Below, piece by piece: positions 7,978 to 15,758 of a stretch of DNA of 64,000 nucleotides. The stretch is from Chloroflexota bacterium. GTDB lineage: Bacteria; Chloroflexota; Anaerolineae; JAAYZQ01. Numbering within the stretch: the first letter of the stretch is position 1; each line of letters opens with the position of its first letter. Both the position numbers and the translations under genes were made by a program. A model generated the notes under the pieces. That model did no database searches. It saw only the letters and a program-made list of their open reading frames with translations, and was not told where the DNA came from. The DNA lies in assembly GCA_018606645.1 (NCBI GenBank), contig JAGVRI010000002.1, positions 186,001-250,000 on the forward strand, in the 5' to 3' direction.

Positions 7978-9132
7978 TCAGACCACCCGGGTTTCTCCCT
8001 TTGCCACTCCTTTTTCAAAACGATCGTGGGCAAAGGGGCTCAGATCAAAGTCGGTATGCCCATCCAGGATCAACTCGGCCATGATCCGACCGACGGTCGG
8101 CCCTTGCTGGAAGCCGTGGCCGGAGAAGCCGATGGCGCAGAAAAAGCCCTCAACCCCCGGCAAGGCGCCGATGATCGGGTTGTCGTCCGGTGTGACATCA
8201 TAGAGGCCCGCCCAGCCGCGCAGGATCTCGGCCTCTTCGAGAATCGGGGCCCGGTGCACCGCCTTTTCGATGACCCGTTCCAGAAACGACCAGTCCACAT
8301 TGGTGTTAAAGCTGGGCGGCTCGTCCTTGTCGCTCATGCCCATCAGCACGCCGGGTCCTTCGCCACGGAAGTAGAATGAAGGTTCCATATCGAGGATCAT
8401 CGGTACCGGTTTGGGGATGGGGTCAAAGGGTTTGGTCATAAACACCTGACGGCGATAGGGCAGGACCGGCAGGTCGATGCCGACCATCTGAGCCACCTGG
8501 GCACCCCATGCCCCGGCCACGTTGACCACCACCGGGGCTGCAATCGGCCCCCGAGTCGTTTCCACCCCGCGCACCCGACCTCCTTCGGTCCGGATGCCGA
8601 TCACCTCGGTCCTTTCCTCAATCCGTACCCCCAGCCGCCGGGCTGCCTGGGCAAAGCCCATGGCGGCCATATAAGGGTCGGCGTAGCCATCCTCCGGGCA
8701 AAAGGTGCCTCCCTTCAGGTCCGAGACGTTCAGGTAGGGCCAGCGATACTTAATCTCTTCCGGAGTCAATACCTCAACCGGAACGTGGTACTGACGCTGG
8801 ATCTGGACATTGGTCAGGAACTCTTGCCAGACCTCTTCGGTCTGGGCCAGGAACAGGTACCCGACCTGGCGGAATTCGATATTGACGCCAAACTCTTCCT
8901 CGAAACGCTCGAACACGCGCACGGCCTCTTGCGACAGGCGGATGTTGGCCGGATGGGAGAACTGCTGGCGGATACCTCCCGCACTCAGGCCCGTAGATGC
9001 CTGAGCCAGCAGGTCACGTTCCAGGATGACGACGTCGGTGCACCCCCGTCGCGCCAGGTGATACGCCGTGCTGGTTCCCATGATGCCGCCGCCGACAATG
9101 GCGACTTCGGCTGTGCTTTTCCATTCGGTCAT
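7978..9132 (-). CDS. FAD-dependent amine/amino-acid oxidoreductase (DAO family)
   Basis: 384 residues with the N-terminal dinucleotide-binding motif GGGIMGTSTAYHL, the DAO-family segment STGLSAGGIRQQF and the C-terminal IGFSGHGFQQGPTVG, most like sarcosine oxidase beta subunit, proline/hydroxyproline dehydrogenase-type and related N-methyl amino-acid oxidases. ATG at 9132 has AGGAG six bases upstream; the longer frame from 9186 lacks support. It is the first gene of the operon with the OCD-family gene and hypD, so it probably oxidises a secondary amine or imino acid that feeds or drains the same pathway. The substrate is not resolved by the sequence. Confidence 0.87.
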   Translation of the reverse strand: MTEWKSTAEVAIVGGGIMGTSTAYHLARRGCTDVVILERDLLAQASTGLSAGGIRQQFSHPANIRLSQEAVRVFERFEEEFGVNIEFRQVGYLFLAQTEEVWQEFLTNVQIQRQYHVPVEVLTPEEIKYRWPYLNVSDLKGGTFCPEDGYADPYMAAMGFAQAARRLGVRIEERTEVIGIRTEGGRVRGVETTRGPIAAPVVVNVAGAWGAQVAQMVGIDLPVLPYRRQVFMTKPFDPIPKPVPMILDMEPSFYFRGEGPGVLMGMSDKDEPPSFNTNVDWSFLERVIEKAVHRAPILEEAEILRGWAGLYDVTPDDNPIIGALPGVEGFFCAIGFSGHGFQQGPTVGRIMAELILDGHTDFDLSPFAHDRFEKGVAKGETRVV

Positions 9133-9162
9133 CTGCGTCTCCTGCTCCCTTGGATCAACGAT

Positions 9163-9191
9163 ATCATAGCACAAAGTAATGAGCAATCCAA
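9163..9191 (-). promoter_or_regulatory. Promoter of the FAD oxidase-OCD-hypD operon
   Basis: On the minus strand: -35 TTGGAT (9186-9191), 17-base spacer, -10 TATGAT (9163-9168). Transcription would start about 25 bases before the ATG at 9132. Confidence 0.65.
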
Positions 9192-9216
9192 ACCGCTCAA
9201 TGCAGTAGGAGGCGAC

Positions 9217-9663
9217 TTATAATGGCGGCTCGGGGTTCTCGCAGTAGACCACCCGCGTCTCACTGGTATGGTACTCGTAGACCTGGCCGTTGGCCTCAAG
9301 CTGGATGCGGTACCCCGGCGTAATCACCATCAAGTAATACATACCCGGTTCCGGACAACCCAGGCTGCTATCACGCCATTGGACGGCTTCCACCACCTTA
9401 AGGGTAATCCGCTCCGTGGGGACCTGGATCCGTTGGCTGAGATCCTTCTTGGCCTGGTCCACAAGCCCGGAGATCAGGGGATCTAATGGAGGCTTTGGAG
9501 TCATTCCTGCTGGCCTTTCTGGGGTCTGGATCGGGCTGATCTCCGGCGATAGGCTCGGCGGCGGTGAGACCGGTTCGGTCGGGGAAGGGCGACACGCCGC
9601 CAGAGCCAGGAGCGACCCAACGGCCAGAGCGATCAGCGATAGGACACAGACCATGCTGCGCAT
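9217..9663 (-). CDS. Small lipoprotein of unknown function
   Basis: About 148 residues from ATG 9663 (a GTG at 9672, one base after the preceding stop, is also possible). Signal peptide with lipobox LALAAC, lipidated Cys about residue 24, then a Pro/Ser/Thr-rich linker to residue 60 and a compact domain. The domain contains WRDSSLGCPEPGMYYL and ITPGYRIQLEANGQVYEYHT and a final Cys, so a disulfide is plausible in this extracytoplasmic protein. I do not recognise a characterised family. It is the last gene after pgeF, yggS and yggT and probably shares their mRNA. Confidence 0.75.
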   Translation of the reverse strand: MRSMVCVLSLIALAVGSLLALAACRPSPTEPVSPPPSLSPEISPIQTPERPAGMTPKPPLDPLISGLVDQAKKDLSQRIQVPTERITLKVVEAVQWRDSSLGCPEPGMYYLMVITPGYRIQLEANGQVYEYHTSETRVVYCENPEPPL

Positions 9664-9673
9664 TGGATCCACT

Positions 9674-9952
9674 CTACACGCGCAGTAACAAGCCGATGAG
9701 GATGCGGCGCACGATCTCCAAGAGAATGAGGGCGATGACCGGGCTGATGTCGATTGTGCCCCCGATCGGCGGGATGGCGCGGCGCAGCGGAGAAAGGACC
9801 GGGTCGGTGATCTGTTCCAGCAATCTGACCAGGGGATGGCGGACGGCAGGACGATAGGGATTGACGTTCACCCACGAGAGTAGGACGCGGATAAGGATCA
9901 GGAACTCGTAGATTTGGAATGCGAGGGATACGATAGCAACCAAGGCGCTCAT
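9674..9952 (-). CDS. yggT: YggT family membrane protein
   Basis: 92 residues with two hydrophobic segments (about 5-28 and 68-90) around a loop with the family motif RVLLSWVNVNP and TDPVLSPLRRAIPPIGG. YggT proteins are small membrane proteins often found beside yggS and division genes; the biochemical role is not settled. The ATG at 9952 overlaps the yggS stop as ATGA, which supports translational coupling. The usual sepF gene between yggS and yggT is missing here. Confidence 0.88.
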   Translation of the reverse strand: MSALVAIVSLAFQIYEFLILIRVLLSWVNVNPYRPAVRHPLVRLLEQITDPVLSPLRRAIPPIGGTIDISPVIALILLEIVRRILIGLLLRV

Positions 9953-10719
9953 TGGTCTGAAAACCCTCCCTTGCTCTCGGCGGTTGGCACAGCGCACCAC
10001 GCTGGTTGGTCCGGAGCAAAGATGGCCCGTCCGATGCGCACTAGCGTGGCGCCTTCCTCCACCGCTACCTCAAAATCGTCGGTCATGCCCATCGACAGAT
10101 GGCGCCAACGCACCTGGGGAAAGGCATCCGCCAGTTGATCGCGGAGTTGCCGCAGGCGGGCAAAAACCGGTCGCGCCTGCTCCGGATCGGCCACGATCGG
10201 GGCCATGGTCATGAGCCCTTGGACCTCGAGGTGAGAGAGGGCCACGATCTCCTCGACCGCCGTGAACAATTCCTGCTGCTGCACTTTGTCCTCGGTCCAG
10301 CGATCGGCCCGGAAGCCGTACTTGCTTGCTTCTCCGGAAAGATTGACCTCGAGGAGGATGGGGAGGGGAGTTGCTCGGCCTGCGCACTTCAGGTCCAGGC
10401 GACGGGCCAGTTTCACACTATCTACCGAGTGGACCATCTGGAACAGGGAAGCCACCCGTTCCGCCTTGCGACTTTGCACATGGCCGATCATGTGCAGGGT
10501 AATGTCCGGTGGCAGATCGCCGGCTTTGGCTTCCGCTTCTTCCACGCGGTTTTCCCCGAAATGGCGCACTCCTAGTCCATATGCGGCCCAAATCATCTCC
10601 GGCGGCTGGCCTTTGGTCACGGCCACCAGGCACACCTCGGCCGGATCCCGTTTCGCCCGCCTGGCGGCAGCGGCTATCCGCTGCTGAACCGCCCGCAAAC
10701 GGACTCCCAAATCGTTCAT
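9949..10719 (-). CDS. yggS: PLP homeostasis protein YggS
   Basis: 256 residues. The motif LVAVTKGQP contains the lysine that binds pyridoxal phosphate; HFGENRVEEAEAK, LHMIGHVQSRK, GLMTMAPI and LSMGMTDDFEVAVEEGATLVRIGRAIF are all family hallmarks of the alanine-racemase-like single-domain fold. These cytoplasmic proteins buffer PLP and affect amino-acid and keto-acid pools. Its start overlaps the pgeF stop (ATGA) and its stop overlaps the yggT start, so the three are tightly coupled. Confidence 0.93.
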   Translation of the reverse strand: MNDLGVRLRAVQQRIAAAARRAKRDPAEVCLVAVTKGQPPEMIWAAYGLGVRHFGENRVEEAEAKAGDLPPDITLHMIGHVQSRKAERVASLFQMVHSVDSVKLARRLDLKCAGRATPLPILLEVNLSGEASKYGFRADRWTEDKVQQQELFTAVEEIVALSHLEVQGLMTMAPIVADPEQARPVFARLRQLRDQLADAFPQVRWRHLSMGMTDDFEVAVEEGATLVRIGRAIFAPDQPAWCAVPTAESKGGFSDQ

Positions 10720-11633
10720 GCGGACGTTGCTCCCATCAGTTCTTCAAACGAGGGAAGTCCGGGCGGTTCGAGGGAAGTAATCTCGGCGATCGCGTCGGGT
10801 GCGGTCCTCTCCACCCGACGTCGGGGGGTGGCACCTTGCGGCGGCGTTACCCGGTCCTGGAGAAAGGCCACCACCGCAAAGCGCCCTGTATGGCCGTGAT
10901 CGGCCCGGTGGGAAAAGAACTCGTCATGGTGACAACCGGTGCACAGGTGGGCTTGCTCAATCTGCAGCACCCCGGCGGCGGTCAGTTGCTGGGCGTTTGC
11001 TGCCGATAGGTCAAGACGCCACTTGTCGTTTCCTTCAGGGTGCATCGCCTGGCTCCAGTCGGGAAGGGCATAGCCCATGACCGCCGCCACCTCGTGGCCG
11101 ACGGTATAGCAACAGACGCCGATGGCCGGCCCCAGGCCCGCGATCAGCTCTTCGGGGCGGCTCCCGAAGGCATGTTGCATCGTCTCCACCGCTCGCCGGA
11201 CAGCCCCTTGAGCCACGCCACGCCATCCGGCATGGACCAGGCCCAGGGCGTGATGGACTGGGTCGTATAGCAGGACCGGCTGACAGTCGGCAAAGCGCAA
11301 CATCAAGGCGATGCCGGGCTGGTTGGTCACCAGGCCATCGGTGTTCGGGAAGATACGACCTCCGTCATCGTTTGTTACGATAGCAATCCGGTTGCCGTGC
11401 ACCTGGCTGGCCGTGGCGACCCGGTCGGCGCTCAGACCGAGATAGGCATAGATGCGGGCATGGTTTTCGGCCACCGCTGCCCGGTCATCCCCCACCGAAC
11501 GGCCGACATTCAGGCTGGCAAACGGCCCACGGCTGACCCCTCCCAGGCGGGTGAACACGGCGTGGCTCACGCGAGCCAAGGACGCGTGCTCAAAGTGATA
11601 CGTAACCAGCGCCTGGTCGGTGTTTCGCTTCAT
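10716..11633 (-). CDS. pgeF: Peptidoglycan editing factor / multicopper polyphenol oxidase family
   Basis: 305 residues of the YfiH/PgeF (DUF152) family. Metal and active-site residues are in SQVHGN, ADCQPVLLYD, VHAGWRG and GPAIGVCCYTVG, plus a C-terminal CTGCHHDEFFSHRAD. E. coli PgeF removes L-Ser wrongly built into muropeptides; other members act as purine-nucleoside-cleaving or laccase-like enzymes. A C-terminal tail of about 45 residues after the conserved domain is less typical. The ATG at 11633 has only a weak ribosome site. It is the first gene of the pgeF-yggS-yggT-lipoprotein operon, with a strong promoter about 40 bases upstream. Confidence 0.9.
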   Translation of the reverse strand: MKRNTDQALVTYHFEHASLARVSHAVFTRLGGVSRGPFASLNVGRSVGDDRAAVAENHARIYAYLGLSADRVATASQVHGNRIAIVTNDDGGRIFPNTDGLVTNQPGIALMLRFADCQPVLLYDPVHHALGLVHAGWRGVAQGAVRRAVETMQHAFGSRPEELIAGLGPAIGVCCYTVGHEVAAVMGYALPDWSQAMHPEGNDKWRLDLSAANAQQLTAAGVLQIEQAHLCTGCHHDEFFSHRADHGHTGRFAVVAFLQDRVTPPQGATPRRRVERTAPDAIAEITSLEPPGLPSFEELMGATSA

Positions 11634-11665
11634 CGGCAGCGGCTCGTTGACAATTCATCCCCTGG

Positions 11666-11698
11666 CTTGATTATATGCAAATCAAGGGGAATGTGCAA
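11666..11698 (-). promoter_or_regulatory. pgeF operon promoter overlapped by a palindrome
   Basis: Minus strand: -35 TTGCAC (11693-11698), 17-base spacer, -10 TATAAT (11670-11675). A perfect inverted repeat CTTGATT (11666-11672) / AATCAAG (11680-11686), arms separated by seven bases, covers the -10 box and part of the spacer, as an operator for a dimeric repressor would. Confidence 0.7.
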
Positions 11699-11739
11699 GC
11701 CGCGCTCCCGAGGTCTCGGAAACGCCAAGCCCCTCCGAC

Positions 11740-12534
11740 TCAGGCGACGATGTCTTCTCCTCCATCCACCCGGATCACCTGACCGGTCATCCAGGCACAG
11801 GCCGGCTGGGCCAGGGCCACCAGGGCGTTGCCCACATCTTCCGGGGTGGTCAGACGGCCAAAGGGATGGCGTCTCTGACTCTGTTCGACAATCTGTTCCC
11901 AGTTTGGGATCTGACGCAAGGCCGGGGTATCGGTGACGCCGGCCTGAATGGCGTTGCACTTGATGTTATGGGGAGCCAACTCCAGGGCCAGTTGCCGGAT
12001 GTGGCTTTCCAGAGCGGCTTTGGCGGCGCTGACCGCTCCGTAATGGGCGATGACCCGATGGCTGCCGGCGCTGGTCATGGCATAGATGCGCGCATCGTCG
12101 GCAAACAGGTTGCGCCACACCAACTCCTGAGTCCAGTAGACCAGGCTGTGGGCCATGACATTGAGGGTCATCTCCATCTGGGCCTGAGTCAGGCTTTCCG
12201 AAGGGGAATCGGCGACGAATGGTCGGAGCGATCCAAAGGCCAGTGAATGAAGCAGCACTTTGATCTGACCTTCGCCGATCTCTGCCTGGACGGCATCCAG
12301 CACCGACCGGCGCTGATGGGGATCCGCCGCATTGGCGTTGAAAAAGAGAGCACGCTGTCCGACCGATTCAATGGCTTCGATCACCGCCTGGGCGCGGGGG
12401 AGAGTGGCTTTGGAATCGAGATGGACTCCGACGATATCCATGCCGGCCTGGGCCAGTGCCCGGCTGCACGCCGCCCCGAATCCACTCGATGCCCCCAGGA
12501 TCAGGGCCCAACCAGAAAGTGCTTTGCTGTTCAA
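11740..12534 (-). CDS. Enoyl-ACP reductase, FabI/FabL-type SDR
   Basis: About 264 residues. Short-chain dehydrogenase fold with cofactor motif GASSGFG near the N-terminus, LLHSLAFGSLRP in the middle, and a catalytic Tyr and Lys separated by six residues (YGAVSAAK), the spacing that marks enoyl-ACP reductases rather than classical SDRs (three-residue spacing). The C-terminus GQVIRVDGG is typical. The start is uncertain: TTG at 12534 follows GGGAAGGG by seven bases, and another in-frame TTG lies at 12555. It is divergent from fabH across about 200 bases, in keeping with a role in the last reduction step of fatty-acid elongation. Confidence 0.8.
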   Translation of the reverse strand: MNSKALSGWALILGASSGFGAACSRALAQAGMDIVGVHLDSKATLPRAQAVIEAIESVGQRALFFNANAADPHQRRSVLDAVQAEIGEGQIKVLLHSLAFGSLRPFVADSPSESLTQAQMEMTLNVMAHSLVYWTQELVWRNLFADDARIYAMTSAGSHRVIAHYGAVSAAKAALESHIRQLALELAPHNIKCNAIQAGVTDTPALRQIPNWEQIVEQSQRRHPFGRLTTPEDVGNALVALAQPACAWMTGQVIRVDGGEDIVA

Positions 12535-12591
12535 TTCGCGAACCCTTCCCGTCAAGAATGCCGCGATTGAGCGAGGTCAACCGCTGCGTTG

Positions 12592-12684
12592 CGCCCCAAC
12601 AGGGGCGTTGCACTGAGTAAAACACTGGATGATGAGACAAGTTGCGTCGGCAGGGCGCATCCTTCGGTGGGCCTGAGTGTTTTA
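12592..12684. promoter_or_regulatory. Inverted repeats between the divergent enoyl reductase and fabH
   Basis: TAAAACACT (12618-12626) and AGTGTTTTA (12676-12684) are perfect inverted copies 49 bases apart, and a GC hairpin CGCCCC-aaca-GGGGCG lies next to them near 12592-12607. The position between two divergent fatty-acid genes suits operator halves for a shared regulator, but no regulator gene is nearby and I see no clear -10/-35 pair. Confidence 0.4.
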
Positions 12685-12739
12685 TGAACCAGATTCAGAC
12701 TGAGGTGCGGGACAGAATGGAGTCTGGAGAGAAGGGACT

Positions 12740-13894
12740 TTGAGTCATCGTCGTAATTCCCTTCGTCGTGCTCACATCACCGGGTGGGGCATGGCGGTGC
12801 CGGAACGAGTGCTCACCAACGGGGACCTGGCGACGATGGTGGATACCACCGACGACTGGATCCGCCAGCGGACCGGGATCGGAGAGCGGCGCATTGTGGG
12901 CGAGGGTGAGACGACGTTCACCCTGGCTCTGCAGGCGGCCCGCTCGGCACTGGAAGTAGCATACCTGGATCCGGCCAGTCTGGACCTGATTATCGTCGCG
13001 TCGGTGACCCCTGATTATGCCTTTCCAGCAACTGCCTGCCTCTTGCAGGATGCGCTGGGGGCACCAAAGGCAGCGGCTTTCGATCTGTCGGCAGGCTGCT
13101 CAGGCTTTATCTATGCCTTGAGCATTGCCGCCAATCTGTTAGGCGCGGGCACCTATGACAACGCACTGGTAGTGGGTGCCGAGACCCTGTCGCGCATCAC
13201 CGACTGGACCGATCGGAGCACGTGTGTGCTGTTTGGGGATGGGGCCGGCGCGGTGGTCCTCCAGGCGGGCCAGGCGCCAGGAGGGGTCCTGGCCTCGGTG
13301 TTGGGATCCGATGGTTCGGGCGGGGAACTGCTGATCTTGCCGGCGGGTGGCAGCGCCCAGCCGGCTACGGTCCAGACGGTGACTTCCCGGCAGCATTTCA
13401 TCCGGATGGAAGGGCAGCAAGTGTTCCGCTTCGCTTCCCGGATCATGCCCGAAGCGGCGCGCCAGGTGCTGCAACGGGCGGGACGAACGGTGGATGAGGT
13501 GGCGCTGTTTATACCCCATCAGGCCAACGACCGTATCCTTCAGGCTGCGGCTCGCGGCCTGGGCGTTCCGGAGGAGCGGCTGTTCAGTAACCTGGCCCGC
13601 TATGGCAACACCTCGGCGGCTTCGATCCCGATTGCCCTGTGTGAAGCGATCGAGCAAGGATTGATCAAGCGAGACGATCTGATCTGTTGTGTCGGTTTTG
13701 GAGCCGGGTTGACCTGGGGAGCGGCTGCTATCCAGTGGAGTGTGCCGTTGCCGGCAGCGGTGCCTCGTCGGCGGATGAGAGTTTGGCGCTGGCTGCGCTA
13801 TCGCCTGACTCAACTGCGCTCCCGCTGGCGCCGGCTATGGCGACGCCTGGACGCATGGCTGTCTGGGTTTTTGCACCGTCGAAACGGCCCATAG
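12740..13894 (+). CDS. fabH: Beta-ketoacyl-ACP synthase III with a basic Trp/Arg-rich tail
   Basis: 384 residues. Residues 10-333 are a complete KAS III: DDWIRQRTGIGERRI near 37-52, catalytic Cys120 in LSAGCSGF, His260 in FIPHQAN and Asn290 in RYGNTSA, end of domain GFGAGLTWGAAAIQW. It condenses acetyl-CoA (or a branched starter) with malonyl-ACP to start fatty-acid synthesis. About 50 extra residues follow (334-384), full of Arg and Trp (for example RRLWRRLDAWL) and likely an amphipathic helix; normal FabH stops before this. TTG at 12740 is the apparent start with GAAGGG just upstream. The carboxyltransferase gene follows 17 bases later. Confidence 0.9.
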   Translation: MSHRRNSLRRAHITGWGMAVPERVLTNGDLATMVDTTDDWIRQRTGIGERRIVGEGETTFTLALQAARSALEVAYLDPASLDLIIVASVTPDYAFPATACLLQDALGAPKAAAFDLSAGCSGFIYALSIAANLLGAGTYDNALVVGAETLSRITDWTDRSTCVLFGDGAGAVVLQAGQAPGGVLASVLGSDGSGGELLILPAGGSAQPATVQTVTSRQHFIRMEGQQVFRFASRIMPEAARQVLQRAGRTVDEVALFIPHQANDRILQAAARGLGVPEERLFSNLARYGNTSAASIPIALCEAIEQGLIKRDDLICCVGFGAGLTWGAAAIQWSVPLPAAVPRRRMRVWRWLRYRLTQLRSRWRRLWRRLDAWLSGFLHRRNGP

Positions 13895-13911
13895 GGAACG
13901 GGGGAGGATTT

Positions 13912-15438
13912 ATGAGCCACATAGCCCTGGAACGACTCCGGGCTCTGGAAGCCCGGGCTCGCCTGGGAGGTGGTCTAGAGCGGATTGAGCAACAACACGC
14001 CAGGGGCAAGTACACTGCGCGGGAGAGGTTAGAGTTATTACTCGATCCCGGCAGCTTCTATGAAGTAGATGCTCTGGCTCATCGGGACGAAGACGAAGTC
14101 GTTGGTGACAGCGTCGTGACCGGCTGGGGGCGGATTGAGGGTCGGCTGGTCTATGTCTATGCCCAGGATTTCACCGTGTTGGGCGGGTCGGTGGGCCTGG
14201 TCCATGGGCGCAAGATCTGCAAGATCATGGACCTGGCTTTGAGGAACGGCGCGCCTCTGGTGGGCCTTAACGACTCAGGAGGGGCCCGCATCCAGGAGGG
14301 AGTGGATGCATTGGCCGCCTATGGTGACATCTTCTACCGGAACACGCTGGCTTCGGGGGTCATTCCTCAGATCTCTGTGATCCTGGGACCGTGCGCTGGC
14401 GGAGCGGTCTATAGTCCGGCTATCACCGATTTTACCTTCATGGTGCGCGGGACCAGTTACATGTTCATTACCGGCCCGGAGGTGGTGCGAGCAGTCACCC
14501 GCGAGGAAGTGACGTTCGAGGCTCTGGGGGGGGCGGAGGTCCATGCCCGGAAGAGCGGGATCGCCCATTTCGTCTGTCCCGATGAACAATCTGTGTTCCG
14601 AGAAGTACGGCGGTTACTCAGTTTCCTGCCGAGCAACAATGCCGAGGATCCGCCCCGGCGCGATCCATCGGACCGACCCGATCGGCTGGCTCCGGAGTTG
14701 GATTCGATGGCGCCAGAGTCACCAGAGCGGGCATATGACATGCGGGCGGTAATTCGGGCCATTGTGGACGATGGCGATTTCATGGAGGTCCATGCTGACT
14801 TTGCTCCCAACCTACTGGTGGGCTTTGCCCGGCTGGCCGGCCGTCCGATCGGCATCGTCGCCCAGCAGCCGGATATACTGGCCGGGGTGCTAGATATTGA
14901 TGCCAGTGACAAGGGAGCGCGCTTTATCCGCTTCTGCGATTGCTTCAACATTCCGCTGGTCACGCTGGCCGACACGCCAGGCTTTCTCCCTGGCACCGTC
15001 CAGGAGCACGGAGGGATCATCCGCCATGGGGCGAAAATGATCTTTGCCTATGCCGAGGCGACGGTGCCCAAGATCGCGGTGATCACCCGCAAGGCCTATG
15101 GCGGAGCCTATATTGTCATGAGTTCCAAGCACCTGGGCACCGATGTCAACCTGGCTTGGCCCGGTGCCGAGATCGCGGTGATGGGGCCGGAAGGGGCGGT
15201 CAGTGTCCTGTATCGCAAGGAACTTTCCTCGGCGGAAGATGCCGAAGCTCGACGCGCCGAATTGACCGCCGATTACCGGCAGCGCTTTGCCAACCCATAC
15301 GTGGCGGCCAGGCGGGGCTACCTGGATGCGGTGATCGTCCCGCGTGAGACCCGCCCGCGGCTGATCGCGGCTCTTGAAACGTTGGAAGGCAAGCGGGTGT
15401 GGCGGCCGGCGAAAAAGCACGGGAACCTGCCAGTGTGA
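13912..15438 (+). CDS. Biotin-dependent acyl-CoA carboxylase, carboxyltransferase subunit
   Basis: 508 residues, the right size for PccB/AccD5/MmdA carboxyltransferases. N-terminal GKYTARERLELLLDPGSFYE, the crotonase-fold oxyanion segments GGARIQEGVDALAAYG and GPCAGGAVYSPA, and C-terminal DTPGFLPGTVQEHGGIIRHG and RKAYGGAYIVM are all present. It moves CO2 from biotin to acetyl-CoA or propionyl-CoA. ATG at 13912 has GGGGAGG four bases upstream. It follows fabH and precedes a small protein and a biotin carrier, in the order of PCC or methylmalonyl-CoA decarboxylase operons; no biotin carboxylase or MmdB-type membrane subunit is present here. Confidence 0.9.
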   Translation: MSHIALERLRALEARARLGGGLERIEQQHARGKYTARERLELLLDPGSFYEVDALAHRDEDEVVGDSVVTGWGRIEGRLVYVYAQDFTVLGGSVGLVHGRKICKIMDLALRNGAPLVGLNDSGGARIQEGVDALAAYGDIFYRNTLASGVIPQISVILGPCAGGAVYSPAITDFTFMVRGTSYMFITGPEVVRAVTREEVTFEALGGAEVHARKSGIAHFVCPDEQSVFREVRRLLSFLPSNNAEDPPRRDPSDRPDRLAPELDSMAPESPERAYDMRAVIRAIVDDGDFMEVHADFAPNLLVGFARLAGRPIGIVAQQPDILAGVLDIDASDKGARFIRFCDCFNIPLVTLADTPGFLPGTVQEHGGIIRHGAKMIFAYAEATVPKIAVITRKAYGGAYIVMSSKHLGTDVNLAWPGAEIAVMGPEGAVSVLYRKELSSAEDAEARRAELTADYRQRFANPYVAARRGYLDAVIVPRETRPRLIAALETLEGKRVWRPAKKHGNLPV

Positions 15439-15521
15439 GTCCGGGAACTCGGCTTGCGTGCTTGTGGGCGCTGGGATTCAGGGTTTGGCGATTTCGCGAG
15501 ATCGGTGAGAGGAGGATGCGT

Positions 15522-15758
15522 ATGGTAACGTCTGAACCGATGGAGAGAACGGACCAGATGGCGGTGCAAGAGATGTCCTTGGCCGGGGATGGAGAGGACG
15601 AGTTGCTATTAGCGGTCGCTCTGACGGCTACCCTGGAGGCTTATCAACGCCGGGTGACCCGGGGCCGCTCCGGCTCTGCTGATGCGGACCGGACCGCTTC
15701 CTGGCCCCGTACCTGGCAACTCGTGGCCCGCTGGGAAGGGTTGCGCAGCCAGCGATGA
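15522..15758 (+). CDS. Small acidic-then-basic protein of the carboxylase operon
   Basis: 78 residues from ATG 15522, which has AGGAGG six bases upstream. An acidic stretch leads into a short helix EDELLLAVALTATLEAYQRR, and the protein ends WQLVARWEGLRSQR. I do not recognise a named family, but size, place between carboxyltransferase and biotin carrier, and the Trp/Arg end recall the epsilon/gamma (AccE, OadG-like) partners of acyl-CoA carboxylases. It overlaps the next start as ATGA, so it is co-translated with the carrier. Confidence 0.65.
   Translation: MVTSEPMERTDQMAVQEMSLAGDGEDELLLAVALTATLEAYQRRVTRGRSGSADADRTASWPRTWQLVARWEGLRSQR

Noticed and set aside
15399-15521. Longer N-terminus of the small carboxylase-operon protein
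   Set aside because: The extra 41 residues overlap the carboxyltransferase 3' end and have no ribosome site; AGGAGG marks ATG 15522.
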